Shown: in pieces, positions 46,536 through 58,700 of the stretch
How positions within the stretch are numbered: position 1 is the stretch's first letter
Layout: every line of letters begins with the position of its first letter
Source of the DNA: Strigamia acuminata
Lineage: Eukaryota; Arthropoda; Chilopoda; Geophilomorpha; Linotaeniidae
DNA: 64,000 bases
Direction: 5' to 3'
Assembly (NCBI GenBank): GCA_949358305.1
Contig: OX442315.1
Coordinates: 29,042,427-29,106,426 of the forward strand
The notes under the pieces: model-generated
Databases searched by the model: none
What the model saw: only the letters and a program-made list of their open reading frames with translations
What the model was told of the DNA's origin: nothing
Made by a program: the position numbers and the translations under genes

Positions 46536-47325
46536 GGTCGTCGGTAAGGAACGGAGTTGGAAAAGGAGAATGGACTAACCGGAAATCCCGTCTTCCGGAA
46601 ACGACAATAATCTCGCAACATAATAATAATAATAATATGAAACTTTTTATTTTTCTTAATTATACAATTTGAATGCATTAATAGTACCAATAATAATAGT
46701 AATAATAATAATAAATCTATTTACAATTTAAAAAAATCTTCTTTCGTCATATTACAGAAAATGGCGACATCATAGTGTCAACAAGCTCCGCTCGCTTCGC
46801 CTTGGTGCTCATGCTCAGGTCTTCGACCATTTCGTCTGTTTTTAATGGCGGCATCGCGGGATGACGCAAGATAACGTGGCCTGGTAACGTATCTTAGTCG
46901 TTGATAAATCCAATCTCTACAGACAATTGAAATATTCCCTTTATTTCCTTTCTTGAAACGCACCCATTCAGCAGTTGTTAAACTGTACTAAGGTATTCAG
47001 AGCAATAAAATATTGCAAAGTGTGTTGTAACCTATCAAGCACATGGCCAATATGGCTATGTTTATAATTGTGTTTCATCATGGATCGCCTCTCTGTGCAG
47101 AGAAAAATTAAAACCAATATTTTCTTTTTCTTTCTGTTTTTCTCCAATATTTAGGCCCGCATTCAAAAATAAGTCTAAATTCTTATAAATATTTATTTTT
47201 TGCTTTCTTTACCGGCTACCTAAACAATTTTAAACGGACTAGTTTAATTTGTATGAATTCTCATGGAGTTCATTTCGCACAGTTCATTTAACCATAGGCA
47301 TGCGTACAATTTGGCCTGCGTTCCT
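46536..47325. promoter_or_regulatory. Divergent promoter region RPL18A / XPOT
   Basis: 790 bases separate the two start codons, which face away from each other. It includes AAT/AATA repeats at 46620-46640 and 46690-46715 and an atggcgac motif near 46760. The minus-strand frame at 46778-46963 shows no family resemblance. Shared promoter use is inferred from the arrangement only. Confidence 0.5.
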
Positions 47326-50300
47326 ATGGACTGTGTGGCATTGCAAGGCCTGGGGCCTCGAGCTTCGGCCGAAGAACAGGCAAGGGTAAGCATTACAAAA
47401 AAAATTAATTGTAGTTGCTCTTTATTTTTTTAATCTATTTTTTAATTTAAAACTTATCGTTTCAGGCGTTGCAATATTTTGAAAGCCTAAAAGCTGCTGA
47501 AAATGGTTGGCAGCTGTGCATTTCGGCCTTGTCGTCGGAGTCTTATGGGTTAGTTAGGTTACTATTTTTATAAAAATTTAAAAATGTTTAATTTTTTCTA
47601 TTTTATTTTAAGTAATGAAGACCAAGTTAAATTTTTTTGCTTCCAAGTGATAGAACAGTTTGTAAAAACACGGTACGAACGAACCGATGCAGCTCAACAA
47701 AATTATCTAAGAGAATTTTTACTTCAATGGATTCAGGTAAAGCATAAATGCTGTTTATTTTTATTGATGTGTATAATAATATATATTTATATTTCTTTTA
47801 ATTGCAGTGCAATGCTAATAAATCCGAAAAAGCGTTTGTGAAGAATAAAGTAGCGCAGATTTTGGCGCTTCTTTTTCTGATGGACTATCCTCATAAATGG
47901 CATTCATATTTTTCTGATATTTTGCAAACACTGAAATTTGGTCCCAGGGCCGTAGATGTTTATTTACGGGTTCTAATGGCAATTGACAGCGAAGTTGTTG
48001 ATCGCGAAATTGTTCATTCGGCAAAGGTAAGTTGATGCGGTATTTTCTACACGATTTTTGAAAATTTTAATTTTAATTTTTTAGGAGATAGAAAGGAATA
48101 CAATGCTGAAGGATCGAATGAGAGAATTGTGTCTGCCTTCTTTGGTTAATTCTTGGTATACGATTATTGTAAGACAAATTATTTTACTTCAAATCGCATT
48201 ACATTTAAATTTAAATTTGATTTTTTTTCCTTCAAATTCTAGACCACGTATGAAACTACAAATACAGAATTGACTAGCCAATGTTTGAACGTTATGGGAG
48301 CTTACGTATCGTGGATTGACATAAATTTGATCGCTAATGATCAGTTTGTAAATGTTTTACTTCGTTTTCTATCCAACCGGGAGCTACGAGAGTCTGCGTG
48401 CGATTGTGTTCATGAAATTGTGTCGAAAGGAATGGATCCCGTTGCTAAAACGAAGCTAGTCAATTCATTTATGTCGGTTTTTAAGACTGCGGGGATTTTG
48501 GATAATAGCTCAAGTGTAAGCGACTTTGTTGCATCTTAAAAAGAAACAATTTTAATTTTATTTTTATTTTTATAATTCAACAGAGTGAGGAAGATTCTGA
48601 GTTTAATGCTAAATTGGCGAAACTGATCAATGGCATTGGATGTAATTTAGTTTTAAGTTGGCAAAAGTAAGATGTAATAATTAATGCTAAAATTATTTTA
48701 ATATTAAATATTTTTTTCAGATTATTTAAAGCGGGCGATGCTATAAATGCCAATATAACGCAACAGTCTATTGAAGAAAAAATGTCATTAGCGCTTCAAT
48801 TTTTAACTAATGAGTACGACGACGTTTCATTAGCAGTTATCGACTTTGTACGCGATTATGTACAGATGCTAAAACAAATATCTAACTTGAAAGAGCCACA
48901 AATTGCTAATATTGAAGTACGTCATTTTTTTAAAACCTGATTTTTAAGTGATTTTAATTGTAAAAACTGATATAATTTTTTTAGGCTACAATATACATAG
49001 TAATCAAGAAATATAAGTACGACAAGTCGTATAACTTTACTAATGAGGTAAAATTTTAGGAAATTGAAGCTTTGGTTGCAAATTTATTTTTATTTTATTA
49101 TAGGGAGAGGATGAAGTTGCTTTTCAGGAGTACAGGAAACAACTGAAAGTACTTTTTGATAATTTAGCTCAAGTGGTAAGCGATAACGATGAGGTTACAA
49201 GAGATATAACTGAAACATATTTTAATTTTAATTTGTAGAATCGTGAATTGGTACTTCGTTGGGTACAAGAATATGTGCGAACTACTTTACAAAATTGGCA
49301 GTCTTGTAGTTTTGAAGACGTTGAGTCTGCTATTGCCTTTTTGTACCTACTCGGTGAAGCCATTCCAGTAATATTACCGTGAAATATTTTTTCAAAAAGT
49401 GTTTTAATTGTTTTATGTGTAATTTACTTCTAGGCTTCACACGGTAACCATTTTAATGGATCAGAAACAAAAGTTACTGCCATGCAAGAAATGATGTCAT
49501 TGGTAATTTAATTTGTTGCGAATATTTATTTTTATTTTATTAATTAACGTGTGCATTATTCTTATTTTTTTAGTTGGTGTCGTGCAATGTCAGCCAGAAT
49601 TCTCATTTTGCTGTCACTTTACAATTTTTTGAAACTATAACCCGTTACGAAAAGTTTTTCAATTATGAGCCTCAACACATTCCGGATGTTTTGGTAAAAA
49701 ATATAAATCTAGATTTAAGTGCTCAAACGCATTCTTATTCATTTTATTTTATTTTTTTAAAATGTTTAGGCTGCATTCTTAGATCATCGTGGTCTGCACC
49801 ATGCAAATGGAACAGTTGTTAGTCGCACAGCTTACTTGTTCTCAAGGTTCATCAAGAGTCTCAAGTATGGAAAAGAAAAACATATTTTTTTGAACAAATT
49901 TATAATGAATGTGCATTTATTTATTTTAGGGTTCATATGCAACATTATACTCCGGACATTTTGAGACGCCTGCATGACCTGCTGGCAGTTTCTCCAGTGA
50001 TTGATAATCAGCTGGTTATCCCTAGCCCTGATGATCAGTTGTTTCTATATGAAACAGCCGCTGTTTTGATTGTATCTAGCAACTATGAATCGCAAGAGAA
50101 ACAAATTCTTATGAATGATCTTCTAACACCAGTAATGAAGAAATTTACCGAAAATCTGGCACGATTAGCTGTTGAGAATGATCGACAAACTCAAGCAAAT
50201 TTGGCTGAGTTTTTGTCACACGCCATGGCTGTTACCAGGTAAATTAACGAGAAATTTTTAATTTGATCAGAATCACTCATTTAATTTTTGAATTATTCTA

Positions 50301-51884
50301 GTCGGACGAGTAAAGCCTTTTCGAACCAACAAACAATGAAATCTTGTGGTTGCGTTCAAGCGTATTTGGATACTTTGCAAGTGTTTTTGCCCGCTTTGCA
50401 AGTATGAATTTTATTTTAAAAAAGGGGTTAAAGGTTGTTTTTTTTTAATTTAAAAAATAATAATTTCTTTTTAGATTCCTCATCAACAAGCAATTTTACA
50501 GTCTGCTATTCGTCAATTTTTACATCGGATGGTAGTTTGTCTCGAAGAGGAAATTTTGCCATACATTCCTTCAGCAGCGGAACGATTGTTGAAGCACTCC
50601 GATATTCGCAGTATTCAAGAATTCATTCCCCTTATTAACCAGATTATCTCCAAGTTTAAGGTTAATATCGGTTTTAATCGCTTGTTTTAAAAAAATGTAA
50701 AGTTTTTTCACTTTTCACCGGTGACTTGTTTGGCGTTATGCCATTTGGAGTAAAGTAAGAGGTCGTAATTGATGACAAATTGAAAAAACTTTGTTTAATC
50801 ACCAAACTAAATTCCAAATTATGTTTGCGTTGGTTTAAGACGGATATATGACTCAGTCGGTGTAGCTTTCTTGGGTATTTCAGAAAGAAATCGTGCCGTT
50901 TCTACAGAGGATTTTTATGCCACTGGTTAGGGTGATTTTTAATGCACTAACTCAGCCAATTGACGAGAGTGACCAGCATGCAGTCCGTGATAAGCAGACA
51001 TTGCAACGTAGTTACTTCCTTTTTATTTCTGCCATACTGACTAATGGAGTTGACGATGTAATTGCATCACAAGGTACGACGAATGATGACTAATTAAATT
51101 TGTCTATTTTTTAAATATTTTTTAAAATTTTACTTCAGATGTAGGTAATGTGCGGGAGATTTTACTGACAATTATACAAGGAGTAGTGACCTTTCCCGAT
51201 CCAGTTGTAAGTTTTTAATGTTTTGTTTAGCTTTTCACATTATATTTACTTGAATTCCAAACAGGCTCAAAAAACATGCTTCAACATTTTGCGGAAGTTG
51301 GTGGAATTGTGGGGTAAGTGGTAGCAATTTTGAGCTCTTAAGTTTTTTTTTATACTTAATGGACGATATTTTCTTGTATTCTTTTTAGGTGGAAATGAAG
51401 GCTTGATTGGTTTTGAAGAATTCATGTACCAAAATATTGTTCCAGCGTGTTTCATGGCACCAATGAAAGATACATTTGATTTGTCAGATGCACAAACCAC
51501 ACAAGTTTGTTCATAATGTAATGAAATGTATCCAAAATTATAATTGTTTTTAATTTTTAGGCATTATTTGAAAGCGCACTGTGTCTACGAACAATTTTAG
51601 ATAAAAGGGTAAGGAAATAATTTTAAATTACGAATTAATGAGTAAAATAAATGGCGTTTTTATTTCAGGGCGATGATTTTGTTCGTTTTTTGCAAAATGA
51701 GTATTTGCCGACTTTGGATGTTTCGCCTCAGTTAATCCAAGAATATTGTCAGGCTTTGAAATCAGATTCTAAAGTGTTTAAAAATTATTTAAAAGTAAGG
51801 AACTTGAAAACTTTTACCATTTTTACAATCGTTAATACGAAATGTTTTGTTTTTCAGTTATTTTTTCAACGAGCAAAATCGTGA
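47326..51884 (+). CDS. XPOT: Exportin-T, tRNA nuclear exporter
   Basis: Twenty-four exons giving 962 codons, exactly the human length: 47326-47385, 47466-47548, 47613-47736, 47808-48026, 48085-48168, 48243-48515, 48584-48666, 48721-48916, 48985-49047, 49104-49175, 49239-49367, 49434-49502, 49574-49693, 49770-49864, 49930-50238, 50302-50401, 50475-50660, 50884-51073, 51139-51206, 51265-51313, 51389-51504, 51561-51608, 51669-51794, 51858-51884. The protein is an importin-beta-like HEAT-repeat solenoid that carries mature tRNA out of the nucleus with RanGTP. Marks include VKFFCFQVIEQ, GAYVSWIDINLIAND, YRKQLKVLFDNLAQV, RTSKAFSNQQTMKSCGC, FIPLINQI and the C-terminal KVFKNYLKLFFQRAKS. The start MDCVALQGL aligns with the family start; an in-frame ATG at 47263 would add 21 residues. 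Most introns are 50-90 bases; the one after exon 17 is 223. Confidence 0.96.
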
Positions 51885-52109
51885 TACACGTTGATTCAAT
51901 TATATTTAGGTCAAGTTGAAATTACTACGCGCGTGACTTTTGGTTTTTTAAATTTTAGTTTTATATATTTGATGAATTTGTTGAAGCTTGTACAAGTTGT
52001 AAATAATGATTTGTTGCGACAAAAGGACAGTTCCTTCTGCTTAGTTTGTCGAATCATTTATTTTGTGTTTGTTAATAATTAAGCTCAAAGAACAGGCTGG
52101 ATTCTTACA

Positions 52110-52115
52110 AATAAA
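52110..52115 (+). terminator. XPOT: XPOT poly(A) signal
   Basis: AATAAA about 225 bases after the stop codon. Confidence 0.5.
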
Positions 52116-52781
52116 ATAACAATGAAATTATGTAATTACATTTGGTTTAATTAATAACTCCATTCAGAAAAAATATACTATCAAATATATATACAATGTA
52201 AAAAAAGTGTTTAAGCATATGCAGGTAATAAAAGGCAATATTTTATTGTTGGTTTGAATGTTTTTGTATTATAACTCGATGGGTGGCCAAAGTTTGAGAT
52301 ACTTGTTCATTGTGCATTGCTATCTTATTGGAAGAACTAAGGCGGCTGTGATTGGTTGATGTGTGCTTACGAGCAGACGACAAATATAATTTAAATTTAC
52401 CGCAAAGGGGCCTGGAGTTATCACTTCTCATTTATCAGTCGTTATTTGCATTCGCTCCAATTTTTTTTTTTTTTTTTTTTTTTTCTAAATCATGAAAGGA
52501 CTCTTTCAAATTTTCATTTCGCCAATAAGCAGCACCGAAAAAATACAACTCGACATGAAAGTAAAGTTATCTCGAATAAGTTGCTCGTGTGACGTCAGAG
52601 GTTCAAAAGCTCATCTTTTTCATAGGATGCGAAACTTGGCAGACGAGACGTAATTACTAAGAGCTTCATCAAGTGATGTGTTTAGGGCAACAAGCACTCT
52701 ACAAGCAGTAATTTAGCATCAGCCACCCTGTGCGTTGACGTAAGACGACAGAAAATTTCAGTTTGGTCAACACAATCGGCA
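52116..52781. other. XPOT-FBLN1 intergenic region
   Basis: No exon seen. It contains a 24-base poly-T run at 52461-52484. The part from about 52600 to 52781 is the likely fibulin promoter and 5' UTR. Confidence 0.5.
52461..52484. repeat. 24-base poly-T tract
   Basis: Uninterrupted T run between XPOT and fibulin. Confidence 0.85.
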
Positions 52782-55700
52782 ATGCATTGTTCCAATAGCT
52801 TGAAACATTTCTTCCTTCTTGGAGTGATTATAGTCAACAGTTGTTGTGGTAAGTTTTCTCGCAGAATAGCGATTTGCTTGGAACGTTTCCAGTGTAATTT
52901 AAAAGTTAAGAAAGAGACGTTTATTAACGAAACGTGGAAATTACGAAAACTTTCAGCCTTGAACTTTGAAAATATATTTGGTTTCTTCGATTTCATCCCA
53001 CAGAAAGAACAAGAATTAATTTTGTTAATATCGTATTGTTTAAAATGAAAACATTGGGCCGCCATGTTGTTTACATATCTACCGTGCGCTTGTTCAAGAT
53101 AAGATTGTTCAAGAGGTCATTATATAGTGGAGGCTAGAAGATGTAGATTAATGAATGAATTTTTTAGCAAAAAAGAATATTTATATTTATGTTTACGATA
53201 TATATATCACTGGTTATCAGTTGAAATACTTTGATCTTTGTAATACAAATTTTTAAAAAAAAATTGATATCAAATTTCCTAATGGCAAAATCAGTACTAA
53301 CAGTACTAACACTCGTGCGAAGTTATAGGATAATTTTTCTCATTTCTAGCAATTATAACAGTAAAAAATTCAGATCTGAATTAAAATCTCTAGACACAAC
53401 GAGTTGTTTTCGGGATATAAATTTGAATTGTCACTATCGTTATAATTTAAAATTAATTGTGTTGATTTATTCACACAATTGCGAGTTCACACAATTACGG
53501 TAATCTAGTTAGAGCTTTATCCAATTACTTTTTCCGGTTGGTCTAATTATGTACGACTGGCTGAAAATTGCCTGACCTTTTTGCGAACCCACATTCTGTT
53601 CTCCTAGTTTATTACTCCTATCATCAACATGTTTTCTCGCATGATATTGATATTATCATCATCGAAATAAAGAAAATTATTTCTTTGAAATTTGTCGAGA
53701 TATTTATTTGATTTGTCTTTGATTTTTTTTCTTCTTTTTTTGAAGTGAAAATATTTACAATTAATCGGAGCAACAGATTGCTCGCTGAAATTCCAAAGTA
53801 TATGATTGAACATTTGATCTTGTTGAAGAATTTGATTTTTTTTTCTCTCCTAAAACAACATTCTCCCTAATGTATTAAATTATTCTCTTAAGACCTGTCA
53901 TTACTAAAATAATTAAAGCAGCCATTGTTTCTATTTAATATGATTGATTTATGACTTGAACGCTTATTTAGTGTCATTTGGGCACATTGAAACACGATCG
54001 TTAACGTTAGGGTGAAGTAAAGATGAAAAGCATGCACCCAGATGCCTACCACTTGATAAAGTTCTTTTGTTGAAGTAAAATTAAGTCGTCTTAAGACATA
54101 ATTGAAATAAAAACACGACAAATTAATGGTCGGATAATATATTCGTAATTTATGGAAGAATTTAGGGCATTATTGTGTAATCGCCAGTTTCAAATTGAGA
54201 TATCAATCTCAATTTATACATAAATTACAAATATTTATGTAATGTCTAAAATTATGAAACGTATTGCGTAAGATTATCGTGTAAATCACATTTTTTCCGT
54301 CTTCTAATTTTAGCATCACCCAGATCTGAGGAATTATTAAAACAAGTTCGACATAAGAATATCCGATCATCTTCCGGCGTAAACAGTCTCGAACCCATGT
54401 TTACTCAGTGCTGTTCGCTCGGAATTACTTGGGTGGACGAGAAACGTCCGTGCGAAGTTGCAGTCTCGCCACCAGTCAGTGGAATTCCGGTCGATTTGCA
54501 AACGCCTTGTCTGGTTACAGCCAGCATTTGCTGTTTGAAGACGTCGCGAAACGCCATGTGTGAATTGGGCAAAGTTGATGCTATGGACGGCCACGAATGC
54601 CTCAGATCAGTGTTACCTGGTGGTGAATACCGCAAAGTAAGTAAAGAATGTTTAGTTGTAAAATTCGACATTTTTTGACGGTTTAAAGAAGAAAAAAAAA
54701 GTTAATTTGCTCATTTAAATTCAATAAACTGTAGACGTTAAATGCGTCCATTTTTTTATGATTTAGGATTGCTGTGACAGCTGTAAAATTGGTTTGATGA
54801 CTGGATACCGTGGCGAATCGTGTTCATTCTCCACTTTCGGTTTTGAGTATCCATGGGACGAGGGTTTCGCTGATTGCTGTCAAATTAGCAAATTAAGTAG
54901 CGGTGGCATCAGTTTACCAGATGCTAACGAGAATAACGAAGGTAATTTAATTCGAGGAGACACTATTAGCAATAATAATAAAAAAATTAATTAAATTGCT
55001 CTACTTGAAATTAAACATTTAGTTCAAGATGGACGTTGCGGAGCGAACAATCCTTGCGAACATCTCTGCAAAGACACTGGACATTCGATCGAATGCAGTT
55101 GCCAATCAGGATACCAGTTAGAAAAGGATTTAAAATCATGTGTTGGTAAAATATTATCTTTTTCCACATTTCTATCCATAACGATAACGAACAACATTAA
55201 TTTTTACAATTTTTACAATTTTCTTACCAGATATCAACGAATGTGTTTCCGGTTTTCATCTATGCGACCATGATTTACAGCAATGCATCAACACTGAAGG
55301 CAGTTACTTCTGTCTAAGTGAAGACGGCTCGCGAGATTACCCTCGTACTCGTGCTTTGGAATCAGGTGGGGCAACGTTCAGTCCTGCTCATGTGCCTCGT
55401 CCTCATGGATCCTCAGGTGGGTCCAGCGGTGGCGCATGTCCGATTGGATATAGATATAATTCTGCAGCAAGAACGTGCGACGGTAGGATCATATTTCTAG
55501 TGAATTTGTTAGTTGTTATTTTGGTCATGTCTGTGGTACTGTTTCAGATGTCAATGAATGCAAATTAACTATTGACGCTTGTGATCGTCGTACCCATAAT
55601 TGTCAGAATACCCTTGGATCCTATTTGTGTGTTGAAATGCCATCTCCTCAGTGTGCTCCTGGTCTTAAATTTAACGATATCACCAAGTCTTGTTTTGGTC

Positions 55701-58700
55701 AGTTTCGTTCACGTATTTCGTTGTTCATTTGTTTAGTGCGTAGTGTATTCCTTTATTTGTTTCTACGCTATCGATTATTATTTTTGTTGCAATTATTTTA
55801 TTTTGATTTTATGTAAATGTATCTAGATATTAACGAGTGTGCGGACGGATTAGATTATTGCAACAGAGATCGAGAATTTTGCGTTAATACTAATGGTGGT
55901 TATGAATGCCAACCCAAAACTAGAAGTCAATGCCCTGCTGGTTATAAATATAATACTCTGCTGCTGTCTTGCGAAGGTAAATTTAAATTTTTTTTTTTTT
56001 AAAGTCAAAGAGGCCTAATTAATTTTTTGTTTTAAATGTTTACTAACGAAATAGCAAACTCCTATCGGTAATTCTTAGTGTGAATAAATACACAAAAAAT
56101 AAGTCTACTGGTGACATTTAAATAGCAATTTCGAATGCCATTAATTACAATTTAAATTTGGAAAAACAGGAAATTGGAATTTGTAAACAGAGTTTTTATC
56201 ATTCATGCTTAATGAATCGATTTTTTTCAAACAAAAACAAAATAATCTAATAATAGTCGTAGAAATAGTTTGGACTATAATTAACGAATAGAAACGTTTT
56301 TTTTTTCTGTAAAAACATTGCAATTTAAAATTTTAAGCATTCAAACGACAAGTTACCCCGAATTTGATCAAAGGAAAAGTAGACTTCACTGCGCTACGCT
56401 GTCACTATCTGTGTTTGTTGGATGTTCAGTTGTTCACACATAAAGAAAATTTTCAATACGTTACTTAAGAGTCCAACTCCAATCAAGCTCAATCTGGATA
56501 ATTTAGTGTAAATGTTTGAGACTATCAAATGTTTTTATTGGTTTTTATTAATTTTGTAATGGTTTTCTATTGGTTTTTATTAATTTTTATTGATTTTTAT
56601 TGGTTTTTATTGATTTTTATTGATCTTTATTGATTTGTGACCATGTCTTATTTTTATTTTTTGCGAGATGTTAATGAATGTGCCGAAAATCTTGATAATT
56701 GTGACACTGCCAAAGAGCAATGTCGCAATACAATAGGGGGATACGAATGCGATGTGCGATGTCAAAAGGGATTTCTATATAACACCAGTCTGAGAACTTG
56801 TTTAGGTATTTATGTGAATTCGCACACTTTTTGCAGCATGTGATAAGAAAATAGAACAAAAAAGATTTGATTTCTTTATTATACCTAACTTTAATCCTCC
56901 ATACATACATATAAGAATTGTTTTCTTTTCTTACCACGGAAAGAGATGAAACCGCATGAGCATGAATTGTGTGTAGAACTGCACGAAAATATTTGAATTT
57001 TTTTAACCCTTTAACTTTAAATATAATATAGTTACAGCATTTCCCTTTAATATTGTAGATATTAATGAATGTACAGACAATATTCATGACTGTAAGCATA
57101 CTGAACATTGTATTAATACACCTGGAGCATATCGCTGCCTTTCTGAACAGTGTCCTGCTGGGTATAAACACGGTGTAGATGGAATTTGTCAAGGTAATGT
57201 TAATTAGGCCTAACGTGTATACGATAAAATGCAATTTAAATTTATTTACTATACTGTACATGATATTTTCCCCCCACTTTTTCGTTTTTGAAGATGTAAA
57301 CGAATGTCTCGAAAATCTCGATGCCTGTGACAAATTAACTGACGATTGTATTAATGAAATTGGGAGTTACAGATGCGATGCAAAAGCAAATGGTCATCGA
57401 CCCGAGCAATGTCACACTGGATACTACTTTGATCCGCGCCAAAGACAATGTGCAGGTATTAGTCAAACTTTTTCTTCGCGTTGAAAAGTTTCTCAATTCT
57501 TTGTTGTCCCTAGATGTGAATGAATGCATTGAAAATTTGCATACTTGCGATGTGAATACTCACGTGTGCGTTAACACTGAAGGGAGTTTTCGGTGTCAAA
57601 CGATCGAGTGTCCTGCTGGCTTTAAACCAAATATTGAATTGAGGAGTTGCGAAGGTAAAAAAAAAACTGAGTTGAGGCGGTAAATATAAGTTAATATTCG
57701 ATTAATATTTTTCCATGTGTTAGACGTTAATGAATGTTTTGTTGGCACCCACAATTGCACGACGGCGGATGATTGTGAAAACACAATGGGCGGATTTAGT
57801 TGCAAACCGCCGGAAACTGATTCGTGCGCAGCGGGACTTAGGTTCAATTCAGAAACCCGACAATGCCAGGGTGATGATTACTCATTAAAGTTAATTTATT
57901 TTAATTAGTCTTCGCTTATTACAGATGTAAACGAATGTACGGAGGGAACTCATACTTGCGACACGGAGAAGGAAGTGTGCATTAATAATATTGGGGGATT
58001 TGTTTGTCGAGCTCTTGTTTGTCCACCTGGCTACAGACCAAATATTCAAGCAAGAACTTGTGTCGGTAAATCGGTTAAGATTAACGTTCCTCCGCTCTCT
58101 TTATTTATATCATTGTATTTATTTTTTTATAAAGATATTAACGAATGTGAGGAGAGAAATCATAATTGTACTGTAAATCAAGAATGCATCAATAGAATTG
58201 GTGGATTTTATTGCCAAACAATAATTGTCAGAGATTGTCCATTAGGTTACAAATTCGATTTGGTATCGAAAAGTTGTACAGGTAATAAAATTTGGAAATA
58301 TGCGTTTGTAATTACAATTATAATTGAAATTTGATTTTAAAAAAATTTATTAGATATTGACGAGTGTTTAGAATCGCTCAATAATTGTCCTCCTTCCCAT
58401 CATTGCGTAAACATACCGGGCAACTTTGTTTGTCATGCCATTTGCCACCGAGGATTCATTAATGACCCTAATGACCCGAGACAATGCAAAGGTAACGTAA
58501 AATTGAACCATAAATTATGATTTGATTTGGTTTGATTTGATTTGACAGATATCGATGAATGCGACGAAGGAGTTGATGCGTGTAACCGCGACCGAGAGAC
58601 TTGTATCAATTCGGTTGGTAGTTATAGATGCGTGAGCCACCAATTAGATTGCGAAGCTGGCTATCAGTTTGAACCGAGTGCAGGAACTTGCGTTGGTACG

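Noticed and set aside
46778-46963. 61-codon minus-strand frame between RPL18A and XPOT
   Set aside because: No similarity to a known protein and lies in the likely divergent promoter.
56671-57333. 220-codon minus-strand frame
   Set aside because: Runs antisense across three fibulin exons and introns; composition is intronic and no domain is visible.
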